A stretch of DNA of 64,000 nt from the NCBI RefSeq assembly GCF_009792355.1, contig NZ_CP047045.1, positions 1,383,501 through 1,447,500 of the forward strand. Reading direction: 5' to 3'. This DNA is from Terricaulis silvestris (GTDB lineage Bacteria > Pseudomonadota > Alphaproteobacteria > Caulobacterales > Aquidulcibacteraceae). Positions 16,289 to 24,181 of this stretch are shown one piece after another. Numbering within the stretch: the first letter of the stretch is position 1; the number at the start of each line of letters is the position of its first letter. Under the pieces are notes generated by a model. The model was not told the origin of the DNA, searched no databases, and saw only the letters and a list, made by a program, of their open reading frames with translations. The translations under genes and the position numbers were made by a program.

Positions 16289-16450
16289 GGATCACCTCCT
16301 TTTCTGACTGGCCGGCGACGTTCACCGGCTTCATGCTTGCGAAGATAGGGTGCGTCGCCGCCGATGAAAAGCGCCATGGCTAACGCGTGCTGCGTCTGGC
16401 GTATTGTTGCGACGAGTAGGGCACGCGAGGCGAAAATGTGGCGCCGCGAG

Positions 16451-17038
16451 TTACGGCCGCTCCGGCGTCAGCGAGCCGAGCAGCGTCGCCCGATCGCCGG
16501 CCATCGCGACGCACGCGTTGCTCTCGCCGCCGTCGGGATAGCAGAACAACGGACCCTGTGCGCCGCGCGCGCCTTCGTAGGTGTTGCGCGTCACGCCGCT
16601 CGCCGGCTGGAAGCCCGGCGGCTTCGCAGCGCCAGCGGGCCATGCCGGCAGCGTGTCAGCGGTCGCCGGATCGGCGGTGTTGGAGATCCACTCTTCGAGT
16701 TCGTTGCGCAGCCCGGTCTGATCGCCGTTCGGATTGAACGCGAGCGGCACTTGCGCGGTGGGATAGGATTGCGTGAACAGGACCGCGCCTTGTTGCGACG
16801 AAATGCGGATCGTCGCCGTCGCTTCGCGGCATGTCGCGCCGCGCGCTTCGCCTTCGACGACATAATACTGGCTGCCGACAGCAGACCAATCGCGTGACGA
16901 TTCCGCAAAGCAGCCCGCGGATTCCGCGCCGCTCGGCGTCGTCGATGCGACGTCTTCGACCTTTGCTTCATTGGCCGCGGGCGGAGAACACGCCGCCGCG
17001 AGAACGAGCAGCGAGAGAGCCAGAGTCGTACGCTTCAT
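16451..17038 (-). CDS. Lipoprotein, first type of a three-paralogue cluster
   Basis: 195 residues with a lipoprotein signal (MKRTTLALSLLVLAAAC, Cys17). It has a C-terminal block YEGARGAQGPLFCYPDGGES-NACVAMAGD that parallels the ends of the two genes upstream. Body contains a segment FTQSYPTAQVPLAFNP and a helix LRNELEEWI. Function unknown; it would sit on the inner or outer membrane facing the periplasm. Its start overlaps the previous gene's stop by 4 bp, so it is translated from the same transcript. Confidence 0.65.
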   Translation of the reverse strand: MKRTTLALSLLVLAAACSPPAANEAKVEDVASTTPSGAESAGCFAESSRDWSAVGSQYYVVEGEARGATCREATATIRISSQQGAVLFTQSYPTAQVPLAFNPNGDQTGLRNELEEWISNTADPATADTLPAWPAGAAKPPGFQPASGVTRNTYEGARGAQGPLFCYPDGGESNACVAMAGDRATLLGSLTPERP

Positions 17039-17553
17039 AAATTCGTCTCCTCGACAGCACGGTCAATAAAATGCCCTGCGCCGCCTGCCGCTGGCTCCCA
17101 GAACACGCACGTCTGCCGTGCTGTTCCGGAAAAATGGCATAACATCGGCAGATCGCGGGCGCGGACGTCCTCATATGTGAGTTGATCGAGCATGGTCTGG
17201 CCAGGGACCAAATCGTCCCAAGCCGGCGCGGCCTGCGTCGTTTCCAGCACCGGCAGCACCCAGCGATCCAGGAATTGTTGCGTGTGTTCCGTGTCTTCGG
17301 GCGCAAACACGTCGCCAAACGCATGCCGCAGCGGTGCGCTCCACGACCAGATCGCGAAGCCCTCGGCGTCGCGCACGACATAAAGCCCGATCGCCTTGTC
17401 GCACGAGGACCCGATCGCCTGCGCCGTGATCGTATCCACAGCGTCCGAGCTGCCGAACGAAAACGCGTGCGTCGCTTCGAGATTGCACCCGGCCGGCGCC
17501 TGCGGCGAGCACGCCGCCAATGCGACGAACAATGCCGCGATCAGAACCCTCAT
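17035..17553 (-). CDS. Lipoprotein paralogue
   Basis: 172 residues from ATG 17553. Lipoprotein signal MRVLIAALFVALAAC (Cys15). Two cysteine-bearing regions parallel the gene upstream: SSDAVDTITAQAIGSSCDKAIGLYVVRDAEG against APDTITTRSEGPSCAQAAVMFVARNADG, and YEDVRARDLPMLCHFSGTARQTCVF against YEMLRARNLPMFCYAAAVEATQCLV. Four conserved cysteines may form two disulfides in the periplasm. Overlaps both neighbours by 4 bp (ATGA), hence the middle gene of an operon. No known family recognised. Confidence 0.65.
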   Translation of the reverse strand: MRVLIAALFVALAACSPQAPAGCNLEATHAFSFGSSDAVDTITAQAIGSSCDKAIGLYVVRDAEGFAIWSWSAPLRHAFGDVFAPEDTEHTQQFLDRWVLPVLETTQAAPAWDDLVPGQTMLDQLTYEDVRARDLPMLCHFSGTARQTCVFWEPAAGGAGHFIDRAVEETNL

Positions 17554-18113
17554 GGTCCGTAAGCCACGATCATCGCCGGCGCGTTCGAGGCCGGATCGAT
17601 GACGAGGCACTGTGTCGCTTCCACCGCCGCCGCGTAGCAGAACATCGGCAGATTACGCGCCCGCAGCATCTCGTAGGTCTCGCGGTCGAATGGCGTGTCG
17701 TACGCAAACGTCGTCGCGCTTTCAGTCAACGTCGCCACGCCTTCGAGCCATTCCGGCAGCGTGTTCGACGTCGTAGCCGAGACATTGGCCCAGCCCGCGA
17801 GGAACTCATCCATTTGCGCTTCGGTCACCGCGGGCGCGCCTTCAGGCGGGATCCCGCCGGCCGTCATGTCAAAATAGGTCGATGCAAACGCCCACAGCGG
17901 ATCGCCGTCAGCATTGCGCGCCACGAACATCACCGCCGCTTGCGCGCAGCTTGGGCCTTCGGAGCGTGTCGTGATCGTGTCCGGCGCGTCGGCGTTGCTC
18001 CACGTCACCTCATGCATGGCGACGCGCTCGCATCCCGCGACGTTGGAACTTGTCTGACGTTCGCCGCACGCGCCGAGCGCAAGCAAAGCGAACGCAAATG
18101 CGAAATGCCGCAT
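17550..18113 (-). CDS. Lipoprotein paralogue, promoter-proximal
   Basis: 187 residues from ATG 18113, chosen because GGAGG lies 5 nt upstream. Lipoprotein signal MRHFAFAFALLALGAC (Cys16). It shares with the next gene the order DTI...SC...WAFASTYF, a helix with QMDEFLAGW, and RARNLPMFCYA...TQCLVIDP. The shared blocks indicate a duplication followed by divergence. It begins a three-gene translationally coupled operon. A 54-bp gap separates it from the patatin gene on the same strand. Confidence 0.65.
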   Translation of the reverse strand: MRHFAFAFALLALGACGERQTSSNVAGCERVAMHEVTWSNADAPDTITTRSEGPSCAQAAVMFVARNADGDPLWAFASTYFDMTAGGIPPEGAPAVTEAQMDEFLAGWANVSATTSNTLPEWLEGVATLTESATTFAYDTPFDRETYEMLRARNLPMFCYAAAVEATQCLVIDPASNAPAMIVAYGP

Positions 18114-18167
18114 CGCGCCCTCCGAAAGTGGCGCGACCATAGCGGCGCGAAACGCGGACGCCAGCCT

Positions 18168-19964
18168 CTATTCGGCGATTTCGAGTGCGCCGCTCGCGGC
18201 CAGATCGCCGATGGCGTCGGTCGAAGGCGCATTGAACAGGCCGTGCGGACGTTGCAGCGCAGCGACGGCGGCTTCGTATCCCGCCGTCACGCACTCATCG
18301 AAGCGCTTCCAATCGCGCATATCGACGTCGGCCATCTCAGGCGCGATCAGCAGATCGGCGCCGGAGCGGCCTTCCCACGGATCAACGGCCAAAGTCGCTG
18401 CGCGCATCAGCAACGACGCGATCGGTGGTGCGCCTTGGAACCCGTGCGCGGCGACCCAACTGAAGAAGCCGGGCGGATTGCGGAAGTCTTCAATGTCGAT
18501 GCCATCGCGCCGCGCTACATCGACTCCGATGATCGGGCCGCGATGCATGTCGCGAAGCACATCGACCGGAAAATTCAGCAACACCGCGCCATCGACCAGC
18601 AATTCGTGATCGCCCACCACCACGGGCGGAAGAATGCCAGGCAGCGATATTGACGCGCGCAGTGCTTTGCGCAGCGATCCAGCCCGATGCACGCGAATGG
18701 CGCCGGCGATGAGATTGGTGGATACCGCGAAGAACGGCGTGGTCAAATCCTCGATCAGCGTCTCGCCGAAATGCTCTTGCAGGCGGTCATCGACGCGGCG
18801 CCCGCGCACCATGCCGACGACGGGAATGACGTAATCGCCGAGCGGATTGGTTTCGACGAACGCTTTGCGGATGCGGTACTCGATCTCGTTGTCGTCCCAC
18901 CCCATCGCGGCGCACGCGGCAATCACGCCGCCCATCGACGTGCCGCCAAGAATATCGAACGGAAGTCCCGCTTCGCGCAGCGCGCGGATGACGCCGATAT
19001 GTGCGTAGGCGCGCGCGCCGCCACCGGAGAGCACAAGCCCAACCGATTTGCGCGCGATGATGCGCGCCAGCCGCGCCGCGTCTTCGTCTTCCAGTCCGCG
19101 CCAGTGAAACAGCCGCGCGGCTTCGGCCGCAACGCGCCACTCGTCGGTGGTCGCGGCCTTACGATCCATGCCGTGATGCAAGAGAATGACGTCGACCAAG
19201 CGGAATTGCCGCGCGGGTGAGGGATCCTCCGGCGGCAGCAGCGGCGTCGATGGCCGCGCATCGGCGCGCGCGAAATACCAGATGCGATCCGCCTGGCGGA
19301 TGCAGGTGCGAAACCACCGCGTGTCGGCGATCGGCGAGATCAGGAACACGGCGTCGTTCTTCGCTTCGAGCGCATCGAACCATGCGCTGCTCGCGCCGTC
19401 GGCGCTGATAGAGCGCTCGTCCTCTTCGGTAATGATCGCCGCACGCGCGCCCAACCGCTTCAGCGCCGCTTGCAGCGTGCGCGCGCGCAGCATGATGTCG
19501 ATCGTCGGCGAGGTGGAGATGAAGGCATAGACCTTCGGATCGGCGCGCGGGCTGACCTTGGTGTTGGCGCGGGCGCGCGTCAACATCAGCCGCGCCATGT
19601 GTTCCATCATCGCCGGATGGGCGTGCACGAGAAAGTCGAACGCATTCGGCGGCAGCCGCAGCACTTCGCTGTCGCGCATCGCAAACACAGACGACGAGTG
19701 CGGCTCGCGCGCGATCATCGCCATTTCGCCGACCGGCTCGCCAGGCCGGATGTAGCCCAACAATTGATGGCCGCCCCGGTCGACGGGCTTGAAGGCGGCC
19801 AGCGAACCCGAAACCAGGAAGTAAACGCCTTCCGGCGGCTCGCCCGCATTCATTAGCGACCAGCCGGCCGGGACCGAGAACCACTCCGTCATCGCGTCCA
19901 TAGCCAGCAGGACGTCGTTCGGCGCGGCGTTTAGGAATTTGAACTCGGCGAGGCTCGGTTTCAT
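18168..19964 (-). CDS. NTE-type patatin phospholipase/esterase with cyclic-nucleotide-binding domain
   Basis: 598 residues. Residues about 10-125 are a CNMP/Crp-type ligand domain (LVSGSLAAFKPV, GEMAMIAREPHSSSVFAMRDSEVLRL). A middle region of about 160 residues follows, as in neuropathy-target-esterase-like proteins. The patatin domain carries the oxyanion loop SGGGARAYAHIGV, the nucleophile elbow GGTSMGG and the catalytic Asp in VDGAVLLNFP. It hydrolyses phospholipids or lysophospholipids. Whether the sensor domain binds cAMP/cGMP is unknown, but a class III cyclase exists at 43.8-46 kb. The family Arg that contacts cyclic-nucleotide phosphate is not obvious (GEMAMIAREPHSS). Confidence 0.88.
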   Translation of the reverse strand: MKPSLAEFKFLNAAPNDVLLAMDAMTEWFSVPAGWSLMNAGEPPEGVYFLVSGSLAAFKPVDRGGHQLLGYIRPGEPVGEMAMIAREPHSSSVFAMRDSEVLRLPPNAFDFLVHAHPAMMEHMARLMLTRARANTKVSPRADPKVYAFISTSPTIDIMLRARTLQAALKRLGARAAIITEEDERSISADGASSAWFDALEAKNDAVFLISPIADTRWFRTCIRQADRIWYFARADARPSTPLLPPEDPSPARQFRLVDVILLHHGMDRKAATTDEWRVAAEAARLFHWRGLEDEDAARLARIIARKSVGLVLSGGGARAYAHIGVIRALREAGLPFDILGGTSMGGVIAACAAMGWDDNEIEYRIRKAFVETNPLGDYVIPVVGMVRGRRVDDRLQEHFGETLIEDLTTPFFAVSTNLIAGAIRVHRAGSLRKALRASISLPGILPPVVVGDHELLVDGAVLLNFPVDVLRDMHRGPIIGVDVARRDGIDIEDFRNPPGFFSWVAAHGFQGAPPIASLLMRAATLAVDPWEGRSGADLLIAPEMADVDMRDWKRFDECVTAGYEAAVAALQRPHGLFNAPSTDAIGDLAASGALEIAE

Positions 19965-20070
19965 GGATGTCCCGTAACCGAGGATAGGGCGCGTTTATTA
20001 AGGCGCAATGAGAGGAGGTGCGGCGGCGCGGCGGTTTTCAGGCCCCGGAGGCGTGCTAAGAGGGCCGCCC

Positions 20071-21303
20071 ATGACTGTTTTCATCGCGCACGCCCCCGCC
20101 GACCAGGACGCCGCCGAAGCCCTCGAAAAATTCATAGAACGCCGCGGCCAGTTCGCCGAGCTCGACGACGGCCAGACCGCGATGCGCCCCGTGCAACCCA
20201 ACGACGTGGTTGTACTGCTGATTTCACAGAAATTGGTGTTCGCACCGACGCGGCTTCGGCTTGAGCAGCGCGCGCTGGATGCCTGGGCTGAAGGCCGACT
20301 CGTCGCGGTAAAGCTGGATCATGGCATCGCGCCGGTCGGCTTGCGTGATCTCCCATTTATCGACGCCAGCTTCGAAGCGCAGCGCGAGTTCAAGTGGCAG
20401 GAAGTCGCGAACACGATCCGCGATCGCCTGAAAGCGCCGCCCGCCTCACGCACCCCGCCACCGAGCGGTGGACCCGCGCCGCCCTGGCGCGATCATTTGA
20501 AGAAGATCGACGCCGCACGCGAAACCGCTGAAGGGCGGAGTGACGCCGAAGTGGTGCGCAAGAAGGCTGCCGGTTCGTCACGCGTCGCGTTGCTGGTGTG
20601 CCTGATACTGATGTTGCCCGGCCTCGGCGCGTTGATTGCGAGCGGCGCGATCTGGCTAGTGAACCGCATCGGCCCGACGCCGGGCACGTTCGCCGATTTG
20701 CTTGCGGGCATCGATGCCCTCGGCGTCGCGTGGGGTCTGCCGTCCGGGATTACTGTGCCGATCTTCGGCGCGGCGATCGTGTTGATGGTTCTCGCGCCGA
20801 TTGGCTACGTGCTCTCGCGCGGCGCAGCGCGGCGCAAGATGGATGAGTACGCCAAGGAACATCCCGAGATTTATGAGGACTACGAAGCGCCGGTGGCGCC
20901 GCCGACGACGGACGCTGTGTTCGTCTCCTACGCCCGCGCCAACGCCACGAGCGTGCTGCCGGTGATCGAGGGCGCAAAGGAGCAGGGGCGCACATTCTGG
21001 CTCGATCAGCAGAACATTGCCGGCGGTGAAGGCTGGGCCGGCGAAATCGTGCGCGCCATCAAAGCCGCCAAGGGCGTTTTAGTGATGTGCTCGAAGGCCG
21101 CGTTCGAGAGCGACCACGTCAAGCGCGAGATTTATCTGGCCGACCGCTATCGCAAAAAACTGGTGCCAGTGTTCATTGAGCAAGCCGAGCCGCCGGAAGA
21201 TTTCGAATACTTCTTTGCCGGCGTGCAAATGACAAATTTGTTCGAGACGCCCGAGGCCGAGCGTCCAGAAGCCCTCGTCCGCGCCCTGGGAGCCGCGTCA
21301 TGA
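20071..21303 (+). CDS. TIR - two transmembrane helices - TIR protein
   Basis: 410 residues; ATG 20071 has AGAGGG upstream. An N-terminal TIR-like domain (1-95; TVFIAHAPADQDAAEALEKFI, then DVVVLLISQKLV and RLRLEQRALDAW) is followed by a linker, membrane helices at about 172-197 and 229-249, and a more canonical C-terminal TIR (282-395; AVFVSYARANATSVLPVIEGAKEQ, WLDQQNIAGG, VLVMCSKAAFESDHVKREI). Glu353 in KREI sits where TIR NADases carry the catalytic Glu; Glu65 is its N-terminal counterpart. Both TIR domains face the cytoplasm. The stop overlaps the next start by 4 bp. TIR proteins act in NAD cleavage, scaffolding or signalling; here the membrane-embedded twin-TIR layout and metabolic operon do not match a defence system I know. 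Confidence 0.75.
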   Translation: MTVFIAHAPADQDAAEALEKFIERRGQFAELDDGQTAMRPVQPNDVVVLLISQKLVFAPTRLRLEQRALDAWAEGRLVAVKLDHGIAPVGLRDLPFIDASFEAQREFKWQEVANTIRDRLKAPPASRTPPPSGGPAPPWRDHLKKIDAARETAEGRSDAEVVRKKAAGSSRVALLVCLILMLPGLGALIASGAIWLVNRIGPTPGTFADLLAGIDALGVAWGLPSGITVPIFGAAIVLMVLAPIGYVLSRGAARRKMDEYAKEHPEIYEDYEAPVAPPTTDAVFVSYARANATSVLPVIEGAKEQGRTFWLDQQNIAGGEGWAGEIVRAIKAAKGVLVMCSKAAFESDHVKREIYLADRYRKKLVPVFIEQAEPPEDFEYFFAGVQMTNLFETPEAERPEALVRALGAAS

Positions 21304-22097
21304 CCCTCGCACCTGATCCTGTTCTGCTCGATGTTTCGCCGGAAGGCGTCGCAATATTGACGCTCAATCAGCCCGAGAAACGCAACGCGTTCGATGAGCT
21401 GATGATCGCCAACCTCTCGGAGCAGTTCGAAACCCTGAAGGGCGCCGATCACGTCCGCGTCGTCTTCATCCGCGGCGCCGGGCCAACACTCTGCGCCGGC
21501 GCCGACATCGACTGGATGCGCCGCGGCGGTGAACGCACCGTTGCCGACAACGAGGCCGATGCGCTCGCGCTTGCGCGCATGCTTCGCCATCTCCACGAAT
21601 TACCGCAACTCACCGTCGCCGTCGCGCACGGTGCGGCCATGGGCGGCGGCGCTGGCTTGCTCGCGGCCTGCGACATCGCCATCGCGGTGAAGGACACCAA
21701 GATCCGCTTCTCGGAAGTGTGCCTCGGCCTCACCCCCGCAACGATCGCGCCTTACGTGGTCGAAGCGGTCGGTCCGCGTTGGGCAAAAGCGCTGTTCGCA
21801 AGTGCGGAAAGTTTCGATGCCGAATGGGCGGAGAAGATCGGCCTCGTCCAATACACGGTAGAGGACGAAGCGGCCTTGAAGGGCATGATGGAACATGTGT
21901 CCGATTTAGCGCTGGCTGCCGCGCCTGGCGCCGTTGCTGATGCAAAAGCGCTGGTGCGTTTCGTGACAGGGCATAAGATCGACGACGCTTTGTCGAAGGA
22001 GACCGCCCGTCGCATCGCCGTTCGGCGCGCGTCCGCGGAAGGCAAAGAGGGCCTCGCCGCGTTTCTCGAGAAGCGCAAGCCGGAGTGGAACTCGTGA
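21300..22097 (+). CDS. Enoyl-CoA hydratase/isomerase family, methylglutaconyl-CoA-hydratase-like
   Basis: 265 residues of the crotonase fold. The oxyanion-hole blocks are GPTLCAGADIDWM and HGAAMGGGAGLLAACD; the following RFSEVCLGLTPATIAPYVV is characteristic of the methylglutaconyl-CoA hydratase (LiuC) branch, where the sequence LGL-PA-I-P-V is retained. That enzyme makes HMG-CoA in leucine breakdown; the next enzyme, HMG-CoA lyase, is encoded at 52991. The start overlaps the TIR gene by 4 bp, so the two are coupled. The catalytic Glu equivalents are plausible (EVCLG) but not proven. Confidence 0.85.
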   Translation: MTLAPDPVLLDVSPEGVAILTLNQPEKRNAFDELMIANLSEQFETLKGADHVRVVFIRGAGPTLCAGADIDWMRRGGERTVADNEADALALARMLRHLHELPQLTVAVAHGAAMGGGAGLLAACDIAIAVKDTKIRFSEVCLGLTPATIAPYVVEAVGPRWAKALFASAESFDAEWAEKIGLVQYTVEDEAALKGMMEHVSDLALAAAPGAVADAKALVRFVTGHKIDDALSKETARRIAVRRASAEGKEGLAAFLEKRKPEWNS

Positions 22098-22471
22098 AGT
22101 TGAAGCGCGGCTTGAGCGGGTTTTGGGCCTTTCTCTACCAATCCAAGTTGGCCAAGGCGCACATGCCATTCTGGCGTGTTGTCGTAGAAGCCAAGCTCGA
22201 CCGCCGCGCCCGGCAATGGCCGCGCCGTTACGATTCCGCGATCACAGCTGTCTTCGTCTGGGCCCGCACCATCGAGGAAGCCGAAGGCCTGGCTGCGCTC
22301 GCCATCGAAGAAGCGGGCATGGCCGCGCTCACGGCCGACGCCACCAAATGCCCGCCGGCCACAGCACCCCGAAAAACGCCGATGGCCGTGGCGCGCTCCG
22401 ACTATGGCTATCTCTCGCGCGACGAGAGCGAACGCACCGGCGGCTCCTCCCGGCGCGACGCCCGGGCTTGA
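22094..22471 (+). CDS. Hypothetical basic protein
   Basis: 125 residues from GTG 22094, which overlaps the upstream stop in a GTGA arrangement; a GTG 9 bp earlier is an alternative. Aromatic N-terminal half (GFWAFLYQSKLAKAHMPFWRVVVEAKL) and a Arg/Ser-rich tail. A middle helix (ARTIEEAEGLAALAIEEAGM) looks amphipathic. No family recognised. Position after the hydratase gene suggests it belongs to the same operon. Confidence 0.6.
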   Translation: MKLKRGLSGFWAFLYQSKLAKAHMPFWRVVVEAKLDRRARQWPRRYDSAITAVFVWARTIEEAEGLAALAIEEAGMAALTADATKCPPATAPRKTPMAVARSDYGYLSRDESERTGGSSRRDARA

Positions 22472-22502
22472 TCGGGAACCCGCCGCGCGGGATAGCTGAC
22501 TC

Positions 22503-23789
22503 ATGAGTGGGGAATTGGAAGCTGCCGGCGCCATGGCGACGGCTGGTCTGGTCGCGGGCGCGATTGAGGGCCGCGAAGGGCAAAGCCCAGGCGAAGGCGC
22601 TTGCCTAAATTGCGGCGCGCAGCTCACCGGCGCCTATTGCAGCGCCTGCGGACAAGCCGCCCACGCGCACCGCAGCCTCATCCATGTGCTCGAGGAATTT
22701 CTCCACGGCATTTTCCACTTCGACACCAAAGTCTGGCGCACGCTGCCGATGGCGATCTTCCGCCCCGGCACGCTCACCCGGAATTACGTCTACGGCAAAC
22801 GCGCGCGCTATCTCTCGCCGCTGGCGTTTTTCCTGCTGACAGTCTTCTTCATGTTCGCGGTGTTCGCCTTCGCCGGCGGCCCGCCGATGAACGTGACCGA
22901 ATCCGGCACTGTTGCTGAAGCGCAGGCGGAACTGGCCGAAGCGCGCGAAGACTTGGCGACCGCCGAGCGCGAATTGCAGGAGGTGCTCGCGAACCCCGAT
23001 CCGGATCAACCCGCCGGTCTGGAAGAGAGCCTGGCGCGCCAGGCAATCGGTTTGGCGCAAGCGGAAGTCGCGCGCGAGGCGCAGTCTTTGCGCCGCGCGC
23101 AGGCGCGTGAAGCGGCCGCGGCGCAAGGGGAGGATCAAGTTGTCGCGCCTGTCGCTGTGGGCGCGCCAGAGCCGGCGGCAAGCGCCGTTGCACCTCCAGC
23201 GCCAGCCGCGCCGGCCGAAGACGCCGCAACGCCGCCGCCCCTGCCTGGGTCGGTGCAAGTCGAGGTCGATTCCGTCGATAGCGATGGTGGCCCGCTCAAT
23301 TGGCAGGACGCCGTGCGAGAAATGGCTGAGGCCGACGATTTCGTCGTGATCCAGGGCTGGGATTCGTTCAACCAGCGGATCCGCGACCAGCTGCGCAATC
23401 CAGACCTGGCCGCGTACAAAATCCAGGAAGCCGCCGCGAAGTTTTCCTTCCTGCTGGTGCCGATCTCGTTGCCGTTCTTGGCGCTGCTGTTTTTATGGAA
23501 ACGCGGCGTGACGCTCTACGACCACGTTGTCTTCTCGCTCTACGAACTTTCGTTCGTGTCGCTGCTGTTTGTGCTGATGGTCAGCGTGGCGCGCGTCGAT
23601 GCGTTGATGTGGCTTGTGCCGATGCTGGTGTTGTTCGGCGTGCCCGTGCACACCTTCTTTCACTTGAAGGGCGCCTACGCGTTGGGCTGGTTCTCGGCAA
23701 TCTGGCGCACCTTCTTCATGATGATCTTTGCGACCATCGCGCTTTGCATCTTCCTCATCGCCATCGTCATCCTCGGACTAGCCGGATGA
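22503..23789 (+). CDS. DUF3667 membrane protein with zinc ribbon
   Basis: 428 residues. A four-cysteine zinc ribbon lies near residues 37-54 (CLNCGA and CSACGQA). The DUF3667 core then follows: a helix GIFHFDTKVWRTLP, the block FRPGTLTRNYVYGKRARYLSPL and a membrane helix (FFLLTVFFMFAVFAF). A coiled-coil rich in Ala/Glu/Arg spans roughly residues 135-205, then a Pro/Ala linker and four further membrane helices at the C terminus. The family is of unknown function, often near membrane-transport genes. The next gene starts inside this stop codon (ATGA). Confidence 0.8.
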   Translation: MSGELEAAGAMATAGLVAGAIEGREGQSPGEGACLNCGAQLTGAYCSACGQAAHAHRSLIHVLEEFLHGIFHFDTKVWRTLPMAIFRPGTLTRNYVYGKRARYLSPLAFFLLTVFFMFAVFAFAGGPPMNVTESGTVAEAQAELAEAREDLATAERELQEVLANPDPDQPAGLEESLARQAIGLAQAEVAREAQSLRRAQAREAAAAQGEDQVVAPVAVGAPEPAASAVAPPAPAAPAEDAATPPPLPGSVQVEVDSVDSDGGPLNWQDAVREMAEADDFVVIQGWDSFNQRIRDQLRNPDLAAYKIQEAAAKFSFLLVPISLPFLALLFLWKRGVTLYDHVVFSLYELSFVSLLFVLMVSVARVDALMWLVPMLVLFGVPVHTFFHLKGAYALGWFSAIWRTFFMMIFATIALCIFLIAIVILGLAG

Positions 23790-24181
23790 TCTCGAAGCTG
23801 CCCATCCTCGCCGGCTCGGCGGCCGTCATCATATTGATGGTGAGTGTCGCGGCGGCGCTGGGGTTTCGGCCGAAGGCGCTCCTGGACGACGCGACGCTGG
23901 CGCGACTCGCGGCCAACGAAGGCGCCAGCATCGAAGCCTCCGTCATCGCGCCGGACGCCAAATCCGCGCTCGCCCGACTCAGCGGCGGCAAAATCATGGT
24001 CGCCCGCGCCATGGGCGGCGACGTCAGCGCCCGCATTGCCCCAGCGTCTGCCGTACATGCGCGGATCAACGGCGAGAAACTCAGCGTCCGGTTTGCGGAT
24101 GTAGGCTATCCGCCGCTACATATGCGCGTGCAAACGCCGCCGGCATGGCTGGCGGACCTCGTATCAGGAGAGGGGCGGTGA
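23786..24181 (+). CDS. Hypothetical protein with one membrane anchor
   Basis: 131 residues from ATG 23786, which overlaps the preceding stop by 4 bp. A hydrophobic N-terminal segment (about residues 7-26) is followed by a soluble domain of about 100 residues with an Ala/Gly-rich pattern (GGKIMVARAMGGDVSARI). No motif recognised. Probably anchored with the soluble domain in the periplasm; its place between DUF3667 and a lipid hydroxylase suggests a membrane role. Confidence 0.6.
   Translation: MISKLPILAGSAAVIILMVSVAAALGFRPKALLDDATLARLAANEGASIEASVIAPDAKSALARLSGGKIMVARAMGGDVSARIAPASAVHARINGEKLSVRFADVGYPPLHMRVQTPPAWLADLVSGEGR

Noticed and set aside
16289..16302. GGATCACCTCCTTT resembles the 3' end of 16S rRNA
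   Set aside because: It has no 16S-like sequence upstream. It is simply the complement of an extended Shine-Dalgarno on the minus strand.
17520..18653. Plus-strand open frame opposite the lipoproteins and the patatin gene
   Set aside because: No motif, Arg/His rich, and it crosses the ends of two better supported minus genes.
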